DNA of 64,000 bases from Deltaproteobacteria bacterium (GTDB lineage Bacteria; Myxococcota_A; UBA9042; PHBI01): contig WYBB01000139.1 in assembly GCA_011526585.1 (NCBI GenBank), forward strand, positions 1-64,000, in the 5' to 3' direction. Below the pieces are notes generated by a model, which was not told the origin of the DNA, searched no databases, and saw only the letters and a program-made list of their open reading frames with translations. Position numbers and translations under genes: made by a program. The number at the start of each line of letters is the position of its first letter. The stretch's first letter is position 1. This document shows, one piece after another, positions 26,091 to 34,443 of the stretch.

Positions 26091-27208
26091 GGATCGACGT
26101 GCACATCCCCGCCGCCGCCGGCGCCACCACCGCCTATCCGATCCTCATCGTGCCCGGGCCGCCGGGCGCGCCGAGCGCGGCCATCGCCGGCGAGGTGCTC
26201 GCACCGGGTCCCCGCCGCCTGCTCGTCGTGAGCGACGACAACGTGGCGCCGCTGCATCTGGCCGAGCTCGAGGCCGCCTTGCAGGGCGCCGGCCACCGCG
26301 TCGCCAGCGTCGTCCTGCCGGCGGGCGAGGCACACAAGACCCTCGCCACCGTCGAGCGTGTGCTCGACGCCGCCTTCTTGCACAAGCTCTCGCGGCGCGA
26401 CGCCATCGTCGCCTTCGGCGGCGGCGTCGTCGGCGATGTCGCCGGCTTCGCGGCCGCGATCTACCTGCGCGGAGTCGACGTCGTGCAGGTGCCGACGACG
26501 CTCTTGGCCCAGGTCGACTCGTCGGTCGGCGGCAAGACCGGCGTCAACCACCCGAGCGGCAAGAACCTGATCGGTGCCTTCTGGCAGCCGCGCGCCGTCG
26601 TCGCCAGCCAGTCGGTGCTGACGACCCTGCCGCCGCGCGAGGTGCGCTGCGGCCTGTCCGAGGCGCTCAAGCACGCGCTCATCGCCGAGCCGACGCTGCT
26701 CGACACCCTGACCGGCGCCGATCTGCGCGCGCTCGATACCGCCGCGATCGTCGCCGCCTGCTGTCGCATCAAGAGCGCCATCGTCGCCGAGGACCCGCGC
26801 GAGGACCCGGTGGCCGGCCGGCGCGCCGTGCTCAACTTCGGCCACACCTTCGGCCACGCCTACGAGAAGCTCCTCGGCTACGGGAGCTGGACCCACGGCG
26901 AAGCGGTCGCCGTCGGCATGGTCTGGGCGGCGCGCCTGTCCGAGCGGCTCGGCGTCGCCGCGCGCGGGCTCGAGGCCGAGCTCCGCCGCGCGCTCGCGCG
27001 CCTCGACCTGCCGGCCGACCCCGACGACGCGAGCCTGCCCGCGCTCGGCGCGCTGATCGAAGCGGCGCGCGGCGACAAGAAGGGCGACGACGAGGGCGTG
27101 CGCTTCGTCCTGCTCGAGCGGATCGGCCAGCCGCTCGTGCGCCGCCTGAGCTGGCTCGAGGTCGCGCGCGCGCTCGGCGAGGCGGACGCCGGCGGGCGGG
27201 GCGCTTGA
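26087..27208 (+). CDS. aroB: 3-dehydroquinate synthase
   Basis: Closes DAHP to 3-dehydroquinate, second step of the shikimate pathway; cytoplasmic, NAD- and zinc-dependent, 373 aa, normal length. Diagnostic segments: GEAHKTLATVERVLD, FGGGVVGDVAGFAAA, VPTTLLAQVDSSVGGKTGVN, SGKNLIGAFWQP, and the metal ligands in GLSEALKHALI, NFGHTFGHAYE and THGEAVAVGM. Start ATG 26087 overlaps aroK by 4 bp. Followed after 2 bp by a small TPR gene and then aroQ, so three shikimate enzymes share one apparent operon. Confidence 0.96.
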   Translation: MRIDVHIPAAAGATTAYPILIVPGPPGAPSAAIAGEVLAPGPRRLLVVSDDNVAPLHLAELEAALQGAGHRVASVVLPAGEAHKTLATVERVLDAAFLHKLSRRDAIVAFGGGVVGDVAGFAAAIYLRGVDVVQVPTTLLAQVDSSVGGKTGVNHPSGKNLIGAFWQPRAVVASQSVLTTLPPREVRCGLSEALKHALIAEPTLLDTLTGADLRALDTAAIVAACCRIKSAIVAEDPREDPVAGRRAVLNFGHTFGHAYEKLLGYGSWTHGEAVAVGMVWAARLSERLGVAARGLEAELRRALARLDLPADPDDASLPALGALIEAARGDKKGDDEGVRFVLLERIGQPLVRRLSWLEVARALGEADAGGRGA

Positions 27209-27210
27209 GC

Positions 27211-27450
27211 ATGCAGACCCGGACCTACGCCGAGATCCTCGCCCGCCAGGGCGAGTTCGCGCAGGCGATCGAGATCTATCGCAAGCTCATCGCGCGCTCG
27301 CCCGACGACGCGAGCCTCGCGCGTCGCCTGCACGAGATCGAGGCGCTCGCCGCCGGCGACTTCGACGCGCTCGCGCTCAAGCCGAAGGCCCCCGCGCTCG
27401 CTCGCCTCGAGGCCCTCCTCCACCGCATCCAGAGCCGTCGCCGCCGATGA
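27211..27450 (+). CDS. small TPR-like protein between aroB and aroQ, 79 aa
   Basis: Small soluble protein with one clear tetratricopeptide-like hairpin (YAEILARQGEFAQAIEIYRK, with LIARSPDD following), a spacer and a basic C-terminal helix ending RRRR. ATG 27211 lies 2 bp after the aroB stop, and its stop overlaps the aroQ ATG in ATGA, so it is almost certainly expressed. No catalytic motif. A single TPR unit of this kind usually packs against a partner; the neighbours suggest the shikimate enzymes or the larger TPR protein downstream, but this is only context. Confidence 0.8.
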   Translation: MQTRTYAEILARQGEFAQAIEIYRKLIARSPDDASLARRLHEIEALAAGDFDALALKPKAPALARLEALLHRIQSRRRR

Positions 27451-27896
27451 ATACACAAAAGGTCATAGTTATCCACGGGCCGAACCTCAACCTGCTCGGC
27501 CGACGCGAGCCGGAGAAGTACGGGCGCATGACGCTCGCCGAGATCGACCAGGCGCTCGTCGCGCTCGGCGCCGAGCTCGGGCTCGAGGTCGAGGCGATGC
27601 AGTCCAATGACGAGGGCGCGATCGTGACGCGCATCCAGGCGACGCGCGACGACGGCACCGCGGGCCTCGTGTTGAACGTCGCCGCCTACACCCACACGTC
27701 GATCGCGATCCGCGACGCGCTCGTCTTCTGTGAGCGGCCCGCGGTCGAGGTCCACCTCTCCAACGTGCACAAGCGCGAGCCGTTCAGGCACGTCTCGCTC
27801 ATCGCCGACGTCTGCCTCGGGCAGATCCTCGGCTTCGGCCCGCAGTCCTACCTGCTCGGGCTGCGCGCCCTGGCGGCCCACCTGTCCGCCGGCTGA
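27447..27896 (+). CDS. aroQ: 3-dehydroquinate dehydratase, type II
   Basis: Dehydrates 3-dehydroquinate to 3-dehydroshikimate by anti-elimination; forms a cytoplasmic dodecamer; 149 aa, typical size. GPNLNLLGRREPEKYG with catalytic Tyr25, LNVAAYTHTS with Asn77, and VHLSN with His103 are all intact, as is the mobile-loop Arg pair. The first ten codons are strikingly A/T-rich (AAT ACA CAA AAG, ATA GTT) in a gene otherwise using G/C-ending codons, which probably keeps the initiation site unstructured. It overlaps the small TPR gene by 4 bp. Confidence 0.96.
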   Translation: MNTQKVIVIHGPNLNLLGRREPEKYGRMTLAEIDQALVALGAELGLEVEAMQSNDEGAIVTRIQATRDDGTAGLVLNVAAYTHTSIAIRDALVFCERPAVEVHLSNVHKREPFRHVSLIADVCLGQILGFGPQSYLLGLRALAAHLSAG

Positions 27897-27985
27897 GCGT
27901 CGCGGTGCGTCGCCGCCGACCGGCGTGTATTCCGGCGGCCGGGGCCCGGCTGGCGTGCCGCGCGGGGCCATGTTAGGCTCGCCGC

Positions 27986-29338
27986 GTGGAGAGGGACAAG
28001 ATCGCCGCCCAGGTCCAGCTCGTTCAACGCCACGTTCGCTCTGGCCAGCTCAAGAAGGCTGTGCCGGAGATGGAGCGTCTGGTCGCCGCCGAGCCCAACG
28101 ACATCAAGCTCCGGCTCGAGCTGGCCGACCTCTTCGTACGCGCCGAGGACAAGCACAAGGCGGTCGAGCAGCTCCTGCACGTCGCCCGCCGCTACGAAAA
28201 GGACGGCTTCGGGCTCAAGGCGATGGGCTGTCACCTGCAGGTCGTGCGCCTCGCGCCCGACAACCGCGACGCCGCGTTGGCGCTCGGCCGCCACTACACC
28301 GAGCACGGCCTCTACGGCGAGGCCGCGCGCGCCTTCGAGCGCGCCTTCAAGGGCGCGACCGAGCCGTCCGAGCGCCTGAGCATCACCTCGTGCCTGCTCG
28401 ATCTCGATCCCGACAACCTCGCCGATCGCGTGCGCCTGGCCGAGGCGCTCTCCGCCCAGGGCAAGCTCCAGGACGCCGCCAAGGAGCTGCGCCGTGTCGC
28501 CGACGTGCTCGAGCACAAGGCCGGCGATCAGGACTACCCGCGCATCGCCGAGCGCCTGCTCTACCACCAGCCCGACGACGCGCTCGTCGCCAAGCGGCTG
28601 GCCGCGATCTACGTCGCGCAGGACGAGCCGCAGCGCGCGCTGCCCAAGCTCAAGAAGGCCTACGAGGCGCGCCCCGAGGACCTCGAGGTCCTGCATCTGC
28701 TCGCCGAGACCTTCAGCCAGCTCGGCCAGGTGCACAAGTCGGTCGCCGTGTTGAAGGAGATGGCGCGCATCTACGACGCCGGCGGGCTCGTGCACGAGCG
28801 CGACGAGTGCTGGACCAAGGTGCTGACGCTCGACCCCAACGATCCGCAGGGGCGCGAGGCGCTCGGCCGCGAGTCGCAAGACGCCGTCGGCCAGACCTTC
28901 GAGGTGCCGTACCACTCGGCGCCCCTGCCCTCGGCCAAGGTCGCGGCGGCGGCCGCCAAGGCGTCGCCGGCGCCGGCGCGCGCGGGCGCCGACTTCGACG
29001 ACTTCGACGACTTCGACAGCGACGAGGTGGGCTTCGGCGGGACCGCCGAGAACACGATCGTCGACGACGCCTTCCTGCCCGACGAGATGCGCGACGAGAT
29101 CGCGATGAACCTCACCTTCGCCGGCAGCGCGCCCGCGGACGCCCAGGACGGCGGGGCGATGGGCGAGGACCTGCGCGAGCTCGACTTCTACATCTCCAAC
29201 GGCCTCATGGCCGAGGCGGAGGCGCTCCTGAAGGAGCTCTCCGGTCGCTACGGCGCCGACAACCCGTCGCTCGAGCGGCGCGCGCAGCAGATCGGCAGGG
29301 CCAAGCCCGGTAAAGACGAGACAAGGGGGCATGAATGA
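27986..29338 (+). CDS. TPR-repeat protein, 450 aa
   Basis: Cytoplasmic scaffold-type protein. Residues 1-290 are a run of about eight tetratricopeptide helix pairs (LKKAVPEMERLVAAEPND and similar). Then comes a low-complexity acidic linker with FDDFDDFDSDE, and a C-terminal TPR-like hairpin (DFYISNGLMAEAEALLKELS). No signal peptide. The start is a GTG at 27986, 89 bp after aroQ. It overlaps the PilZ-like gene by ATGA, so TPR, PilZ-like and acidic proteins form a unit that may read through from the aro genes. Related TPR proteins in Myxococcota accompany motility and regulatory genes; no specific function can be assigned. Confidence 0.88.
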   Translation: MERDKIAAQVQLVQRHVRSGQLKKAVPEMERLVAAEPNDIKLRLELADLFVRAEDKHKAVEQLLHVARRYEKDGFGLKAMGCHLQVVRLAPDNRDAALALGRHYTEHGLYGEAARAFERAFKGATEPSERLSITSCLLDLDPDNLADRVRLAEALSAQGKLQDAAKELRRVADVLEHKAGDQDYPRIAERLLYHQPDDALVAKRLAAIYVAQDEPQRALPKLKKAYEARPEDLEVLHLLAETFSQLGQVHKSVAVLKEMARIYDAGGLVHERDECWTKVLTLDPNDPQGREALGRESQDAVGQTFEVPYHSAPLPSAKVAAAAAKASPAPARAGADFDDFDDFDSDEVGFGGTAENTIVDDAFLPDEMRDEIAMNLTFAGSAPADAQDGGAMGEDLRELDFYISNGLMAEAEALLKELSGRYGADNPSLERRAQQIGRAKPGKDETRGHE

Positions 29339-30531
29339 CGGACAAGAACGTGCTTCTCGTCGAGGAACAGGCGCTGTTCGAGCAGGAGCAGGGCCTCGTG
29401 CACATGGAGGCCCAGCTCCACGTGCAGGAACAGGGCGTGGCGCAGATGGAGCGCGCGTTCCTCAAGAAGACCAAGGCGTTGATGAACCACGCCTCGTTCG
29501 TCAAGGAGCAGGAGGCGAGCCTCATGCGCCGCGCCGAGGCGATGGGGCAGAAGGCCTACCAGCTCGCCAGCGAGCTGCTCGCGGCGTCGGACACGCACCT
29601 GGGCGGCGTCGACCCGGACCTCGGCAAGCTGGCGGAGCGGCAGGAGCTCCTGCAGCGACGCAAGGAGGTCATGTCGCAGCGCATGGCGCTGCTCGAGGAG
29701 CGCGAGGCGCTCTACGCCTCCCGCACCGAGGCGCTCGAGCGCGCCGAGTCGGCCGTCGGCGACCTCGAGCAGAAGCTCGTGCGGCGCGAGTCGGCGATCT
29801 CGGACACCGCGCGCCAGGTCTTCTCGGCCGCCTCGAACCTGCTCGACGACGACGACGAGGACGACGAACCGGCCCCCCTGGACTACGCCGCGTCGGTCGC
29901 GTCGGTCATCGGGTCGTCGGCGACGATCTCCGGCGGCGCGATGCACGTCGGCGCGAACCGCGTGCGCCAGCACACGCCGGCGATCGACGTGTCGGAGCAG
30001 TCGCGCGCGATGATGCAGGGGTCGGCGCAGAGCGGGCGCACCGCGTCGCAGCCGCGCGTCGTCGCGGGGCCGGCCATCGCGGGCGAGACCCTCAAGGTCG
30101 CCAGCGGCGAGGTCGAGCAGGACGAGCCCGACGAGTCGATGGGCGGCGTGTCGCGCGCCGAGGACAAGGCGACGCGCAAGCGGGCCAGCGCGCGTGCGCG
30201 TGTGCGCACCAACCAGTTCAAGATCACGCTCGAGGCGCACCTCGACGACGGCGAGCCGCATCACTTCTTCCGCTACGAAAACGACGGGCCCGAGGATCTG
30301 CCGGGGCTCTTCATCGCGACGCCGAACCTCCTCAAGGTCGGGCGCGAGGTGCGCATCCGCGTCGGCCGTTCCAACCAGTTCCTGGAGGCGACCGGCATCG
30401 TGGCGTGGCGGCGCCAGCGCGGTGACGCGGCCGGTACGCCCGGCATGGGGATCGAGCTCCTCAACCTCTCCGAGCCGGAGAAGAACCTCGTCGGCAAGTG
30501 GATCGCCGACAAGACGCCGGTCACGATCTGA
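29335..30531 (+). CDS. coiled-coil protein with C-terminal PilZ-like domain, 398 aa
   Basis: Residues about 1-165 form a long Glu/Gln/Leu-rich coiled coil. An acidic patch (DDDDEDDE) and a disordered middle follow. From about 285 to the end is a PilZ-like beta-barrel of the kind frequent in myxobacteria: a basic RARVRTNQFK segment equivalent to the RxxxR arm, LPGLFIATPNLLKVGREVRI, and the end GMGIELLNLSEPEKNLVGKWI. The usual DxSxxG half of the c-di-GMP motif is not conserved (NDGPEDLPG), so c-di-GMP binding is doubtful and it may act as a protein-binding domain. ATGA overlap with the TPR gene; the acidic protein gene follows after 28 bp. Proximity to pilD fits a pilus or motility role, not proven. 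Confidence 0.85.
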   Translation: MTDKNVLLVEEQALFEQEQGLVHMEAQLHVQEQGVAQMERAFLKKTKALMNHASFVKEQEASLMRRAEAMGQKAYQLASELLAASDTHLGGVDPDLGKLAERQELLQRRKEVMSQRMALLEEREALYASRTEALERAESAVGDLEQKLVRRESAISDTARQVFSAASNLLDDDDEDDEPAPLDYAASVASVIGSSATISGGAMHVGANRVRQHTPAIDVSEQSRAMMQGSAQSGRTASQPRVVAGPAIAGETLKVASGEVEQDEPDESMGGVSRAEDKATRKRASARARVRTNQFKITLEAHLDDGEPHHFFRYENDGPEDLPGLFIATPNLLKVGREVRIRVGRSNQFLEATGIVAWRRQRGDAAGTPGMGIELLNLSEPEKNLVGKWIADKTPVTI

Positions 30532-30559
30532 GACCGAGACCACGACTGGAAGAGCGACG

Positions 30560-31582
30560 ATGACACGCAAGAAGACGACGACCGGGACCATGGGCAGCAA
30601 GCGCAAGACCGACTCGAAGAAGGACAAGGCCGAAAAGGCCAAGGCCAAGGAGCAGGCGGCCCCCAAGGCCGTCGAGCAGAAGGCGCACGAGGTGATCCCC
30701 GAGGTCGCCGTCGAGCTCCTGGCGACGTACGAGACGCTGCCGGATCGGGCGGCGATCCTCGCCGAGTTCGCGGATCATTACCGCGACGCGGCGGCGCGGG
30801 CGCTCGAGGCGGCCAGCGCGCCGCCCGAGCCGGAGCCCGAGGCGGTGGTCGAGGAGGAGCGGCCGCGGCTCGGACAGCGTCGCCGCAAGCCCACCATCGA
30901 TACCCCGGCGCGCTACGCGACGCGGCCGCAGCCATCGCTGACGAGCGTCGCCGGGATCGACGCGCCCGAGGCGCAAGGCGGCGACGTCGAGCCGGCGGCG
31001 GTCGTCGAGTCGAGCGAGGACGTGCCTTCGCTGGAGCTGCCGCCACCGTTCGAGGGTGCGGCCGACGCCGAGGAGATGGCGAGCGCGATCGCGCCGGCCG
31101 ATCCCGCGAGCGAGGTGGGCTTCGAGGCGCGCCCCTCGTCCGAGGTCGAGCCGCTCTCGCCGTTCGGGGCCGCCCCGGAGGCGGACGATCTCTTCGCGCT
31201 CCTCAAGGGTGATGCGCCGACGCGCACGGTCGAGGAGGACCTCGACTTCAGCTATCAGACGAGCCAGGACCAATCGAGCCCGTTCCTCGTGACGCCGGGC
31301 GCGCCCGCGGCCGATGACGGGGCGACGCGCATGATGAGCGCCTTCGAGGACGACGGCGACGCATTGCTCGGCACGCCGATCTCGCAAGAGGCGCTCGAGG
31401 CGGAGATCCCGACCGGTGAGGTCGAGGCCGAGCCGGCGGAGCTGATCGCGCCCTCCGACGCGACCACGATGATCCAGGCGATCGCCGACGACGACGAGGA
31501 GGCGGCTGCGCCGTCGGCCGAGCCCACGCCGGGCCCGGCGACGCGCAAGTCGCGCAAGTCGAGCCGCAAGCGCAAGGGGTAG
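30560..31582 (+). CDS. acidic, mostly disordered protein with basic ends, 340 aa
   Basis: No recognised family. The N-terminal 35 residues are Lys-rich (SKKDKAEKAKAKEQ), followed by one amphipathic helical region (VIPEVAVELLATYETLPDRA, to about residue 90). Residues about 95-325 are low-complexity, rich in Glu, Ala, Pro and Asp, and contain short repeated motifs DDGATRMMSAFEDD and SDATTMIQAIADDD. The last 13 residues are again basic (TRKSRKSSRKRKG). Charge blocks of this type suggest binding to nucleic acid or partner proteins, and the TR/TT motifs could be kinase targets read by FHA domains; both are inference. GGAAGAG precedes the ATG at good distance. Likely the last gene of the TPR-PilZ unit. 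Confidence 0.75.
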   Translation: MTRKKTTTGTMGSKRKTDSKKDKAEKAKAKEQAAPKAVEQKAHEVIPEVAVELLATYETLPDRAAILAEFADHYRDAAARALEAASAPPEPEPEAVVEEERPRLGQRRRKPTIDTPARYATRPQPSLTSVAGIDAPEAQGGDVEPAAVVESSEDVPSLELPPPFEGAADAEEMASAIAPADPASEVGFEARPSSEVEPLSPFGAAPEADDLFALLKGDAPTRTVEEDLDFSYQTSQDQSSPFLVTPGAPAADDGATRMMSAFEDDGDALLGTPISQEALEAEIPTGEVEAEPAELIAPSDATTMIQAIADDDEEAAAPSAEPTPGPATRKSRKSSRKRKG

Positions 31583-31603
31583 GCGCTCCGTGAAGGTGCG
31601 TCA

Positions 31604-31626
31604 CGACCGCCGGTGACGGCCGGTCG
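31604..31626 (+). terminator. hairpin with GTGA tetraloop, candidate terminator
   Basis: Stem CGACCG-CCG pairs with CGG-(C)-CGGTCG around a GTGA loop, a GNRA-type tetraloop. It lies 21 bp after the stop of the acidic protein gene. There is no T-tract, so termination may need Rho, or the hairpin may only protect the 3' end. Confidence 0.45.
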
Positions 31627-31738
31627 GCGCCTTCGTGCTTGAATTCGCACGCCATGCGCCTATGAATGGCGAGCCGCGCCGGCATTCGGTCGGGTGTTTT
31701 CGCGCGCGCGGATCCAGGCAGGTGTTGCGGAGGCGGAG

Positions 31739-33115
31739 TTGAGCAGTCACGTCGGATCCGGAGACGCAACACGGGTCGAGCGCATCGCGCAGCTGGTCGA
31801 GCATCACGCCCGCGGTGAGAAGGCGCGCGCGAGCTGGCGGATCGGCACCGAGCACGAGAAGTTCGCCTTCTCGTTCCCGGCGCTCGAGCCGCTGCAATAT
31901 CGGGGTAGCGGGCTGCAGCCGGGCATCGTCGATCTGTTGCAGGGCATGCGCGAGTGCTGCGGCTGGGAGCCGCTGGTCGATCGCGGCGAGCTCATCGCGC
32001 TCGAGTCCAACGAGGGCTCGATCGCGCTCGAGCCGGGGGGCCAGGTCGAGCTCTCGGGGCGCGCGCGCAAGACCGTGCACGAGACCGCCGAGGAGCTCGC
32101 CCGCCACGTCACCGAGCTCGAGCGGCTCACCGCGGAGCTCGGGGTGCGCTGGATGTGGCTCGGCGCGCAGCCGGTGCATGCGCCGCGCGAGCTCGGCTTC
32201 ATGCCCAAGCGCCGCTACAGCGTGATGCGCGATTATCTGCCCACGCGCGGTGGGCTGGCGCTGCACATGATGCAGGCGACCTCGACGGTGCAGGCGAACC
32301 TCGACTGGTCGTCCGAGCGCGACATGGGCGACAAGCTCCGGGCCGCGATGGGCGCCTCGTCGATCGTGACGGCGATCTTCGCCAACTCGCCGTTCCAGGA
32401 CGGAAAGCCATGTGGTCTCAAGTCGTTCCGGGCGTCGGTCTGGGCCGACACCGATCCGGATCGCTCGGGGCTGCTCGACTTCGTCTTCGACGGTGAGCCC
32501 CCGACCTACGAACGCTACGTGCGCTGGGCGATCGGCGTGCCGATGTTCTTCATCGTGCGGGGCGGCGAGCTCCTGCCCGCGCGTGGGCGCACCTTCAAGG
32601 ACCTGTGGGAGGTCGGGCTCGACGGCGAGCGCGCGACGATCGAGGACTGGGAGCTGCACCTGTCGACGCTCTTTCCGGACGTGCGCATCAAGACCTACCT
32701 CGAGACGCGCACCGCCGACTGCGTGCCGCCGCGCTACATCTGCGCGCTGCCGGCCTTGTGGAAGGGCCTCCTCTACAGCGACGGCGCGCTCGCCGCGACC
32801 TGGGATCTGACGCGGCGCTGGACGATGAGCGAGCGCTGGCAGCATCGCCACGACGTCGCGCGCGACGCGCTGGCGGCATCGATCCCGGGCTCGCGCGGCA
32901 AGACGGTCGATCTCGCGCGCGAGCTCTTCGCGATCGCGCGCGCGGGGCTCGCCGAGATCGCCGCGCGCGAAGGTCACGAGGACGAGGCGCGCTTCCTCGA
33001 GCCGCTCGCCGCGCTGGCGGACCGCGGGCAGTGCCCGGCCGACGAGGCGCTCGCGAAGTGGCACCCGGCGATGAGCGGGCGCGAGCTGATCGCCGCGCTG
33101 GTCGAGCCTGTCTAA
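31739..33115 (+). CDS. gshA: glutamate-cysteine ligase, plant/alphaproteobacterial type
   Basis: Makes gamma-glutamylcysteine from Glu, Cys and ATP, first step of glutathione synthesis; cytoplasmic, about 458 aa. Family marks: RIGTEHEKFAF, LESNEGSIALEPGGQVELSG, LGAQPVHAPRELGFMPKRRY, LHMMQATSTVQANLDW, FANSPFQDGKP and KTYLETRTADC. I prefer the TTG at 31739 because GGAGG lies 5 nt before it and the reading matches the normal N-terminal length; an in-frame GTG at 31694 would add 15 residues without a ribosome-binding site. No glutathione synthetase gene lies in the window, so the end product cannot be confirmed. It converges with the AmpG-like gene, the two stops overlapping by 3 bp (33113-33115 and 33112-33114). 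Confidence 0.93.
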   Translation: MSSHVGSGDATRVERIAQLVEHHARGEKARASWRIGTEHEKFAFSFPALEPLQYRGSGLQPGIVDLLQGMRECCGWEPLVDRGELIALESNEGSIALEPGGQVELSGRARKTVHETAEELARHVTELERLTAELGVRWMWLGAQPVHAPRELGFMPKRRYSVMRDYLPTRGGLALHMMQATSTVQANLDWSSERDMGDKLRAAMGASSIVTAIFANSPFQDGKPCGLKSFRASVWADTDPDRSGLLDFVFDGEPPTYERYVRWAIGVPMFFIVRGGELLPARGRTFKDLWEVGLDGERATIEDWELHLSTLFPDVRIKTYLETRTADCVPPRYICALPALWKGLLYSDGALAATWDLTRRWTMSERWQHRHDVARDALAASIPGSRGKTVDLARELFAIARAGLAEIAAREGHEDEARFLEPLAALADRGQCPADEALAKWHPAMSGRELIAALVEPV

Positions 33116-34443
33116 CGATCGATCGCGCGGATCCCGGGCAGCGCGACGAGCACCAGCAGGAGGCCGGGCAGCGCCGCCAGCGTCGAGATGACGAAGTAGC
33201 CCGGCCAGCCGAGCGCCTCGGCGGTCGGGCCCGCGACCGGGCCGACGACGACGCGCGGCAGCGTCGCGAGCGCGGAGAGGAGCGCGTACTGCGTCGCGCT
33301 GAAGCGGCGATCGCAGAGCGCGGTGATGAAGGCGACGAAGGCGACGGCGCCGAGCCCGGTGGCGACGTTCTCGCCGATGATGGCGACGGCGAGGAAGCCG
33401 AAGTCGCGGTGCGTGGCGGCGAGGCCGACGAAGACGAGGTTGGTCACCGCTTGCAGGATCCCGAAGGCGAGGAGCGCCGTGCCGAGGCGCATGCGCACCA
33501 TCAGGAAGCCGCCGACGATCATGCCGCCGAGCACGGCGCCGACGCCGATCGTCTTGCGGAAGGCGGCGACCTCCTCGGGCTCGAAGCCGAGACCGCGCTG
33601 CAGGAAGGCGGTGAAGAGGCTCGAGGCGAAGGCGTCGCCGAGCTTGTAGGTCAAGACCAGCGCGATGAAGATCACGGTGGTGGAGGCGGCGCGCCCGGGG
33701 CGGTTCAGCAGGTCAGCGAACGGCAGGACCACCGCGTCGCGCATGCTGCGGGGCGGCGGCAGGTCGCTCGGCTCGCGTGGTGCGACCAGCGTCGCGATCG
33801 GGCTCACCGCCATGACGAGGCCCATGATGAGGTAGGCGCTCTCCCAGCCGATCCCGACGCCGGTCGCGAGGATCGGGGTGACGAAGCCGGCGAGCAGCAT
33901 GCCCAGGCGATAGCCCCAGGAGGCGAGCGCCGCGCCGAGCCCGCGCGCCGAGGCGGGCAGCACGTCGGTGCGCCAGGCGTCGACGACGATGTCTTGCGAG
34001 GCGGAGAAGAAGGCGAGCGCGAGCGCGAGCACGCCGATCGCCACCGGGTTCGACTCGGGCGGCGACAGCGACATGCCGACGAGCGTCAGCGCGCAGCCGA
34101 GCTGGGCGATGAGGATCCAGCCGCGCCGGCGTCCGAGGTGCGCGACGAGCGGTGGCTCGAAGCGGTCGAGCAGCGGGCTCCAGAGCGGCTTGAGCGCGTA
34201 GGGCAGGGCGACCAGCGAGAAGACGCCGAGGTCCTTCAGGTCGAGCGAGGGGGCCTGATCGGCGAGCCACGACTGCAGCGTGGCCGAGTTGAGATCGAAG
34301 GGCACGCCCGAGGCGAGGCCGAGGAAGAGGAGCGCGCCCAGCGCCGGCCAGGACATCGCCTTGAAGCCGCGCACCTCGGGTGGCTCGGGGGTCGGGATCT
34401 CGGTCGCACGCGGCTCGGGGCGCGTGGGTTCAGCGTGGCTCAC
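33112..34443 (-). CDS. AmpG-like MFS permease (PAT family)
   Basis: Twelve-helix inner-membrane transporter of 443 aa in the AmpG / peptide-acetyl-CoA transporter family, which imports anhydromuropeptides for peptidoglycan recycling. Supporting motifs: LFLGLASGVPFDL in the first helix, LPYALKPLWSPLLDRF, RRRGWILIAQLG, ASQDIVVDAWRTDVLP and ATQYALLSALATLPRV. The start is probably the GTG at 34443, which overlaps the upstream lipoprotein stop by 14 bp; an ATG at 34356 would omit a Pro/Glu-rich cytoplasmic N-terminus. Last gene of the FKBP-Rrf2-lipoprotein-permease unit. Substrate is by family analogy; a phospholipid or peptide substrate is not excluded. Confidence 0.88.
   Translation of the reverse strand: MSHAEPTRPEPRATEIPTPEPPEVRGFKAMSWPALGALLFLGLASGVPFDLNSATLQSWLADQAPSLDLKDLGVFSLVALPYALKPLWSPLLDRFEPPLVAHLGRRRGWILIAQLGCALTLVGMSLSPPESNPVAIGVLALALAFFSASQDIVVDAWRTDVLPASARGLGAALASWGYRLGMLLAGFVTPILATGVGIGWESAYLIMGLVMAVSPIATLVAPREPSDLPPPRSMRDAVVLPFADLLNRPGRAASTTVIFIALVLTYKLGDAFASSLFTAFLQRGLGFEPEEVAAFRKTIGVGAVLGGMIVGGFLMVRMRLGTALLAFGILQAVTNLVFVGLAATHRDFGFLAVAIIGENVATGLGAVAFVAFITALCDRRFSATQYALLSALATLPRVVVGPVAGPTAEALGWPGYFVISTLAALPGLLLVLVALPGIRAIDR

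Noticed and set aside
27897..27985. GC-rich dyads after aroQ as a terminator
   Set aside because: Arms are short with long loops, there is no T-tract, and the next gene is close on the same strand, so read-through is as likely.
31694..31738. Longer N-terminus for the glutamate-cysteine ligase from a GTG
   Set aside because: No ribosome-binding site before it, and the added residues do not resemble the family; GGAGG is correctly spaced for the TTG at 31739.
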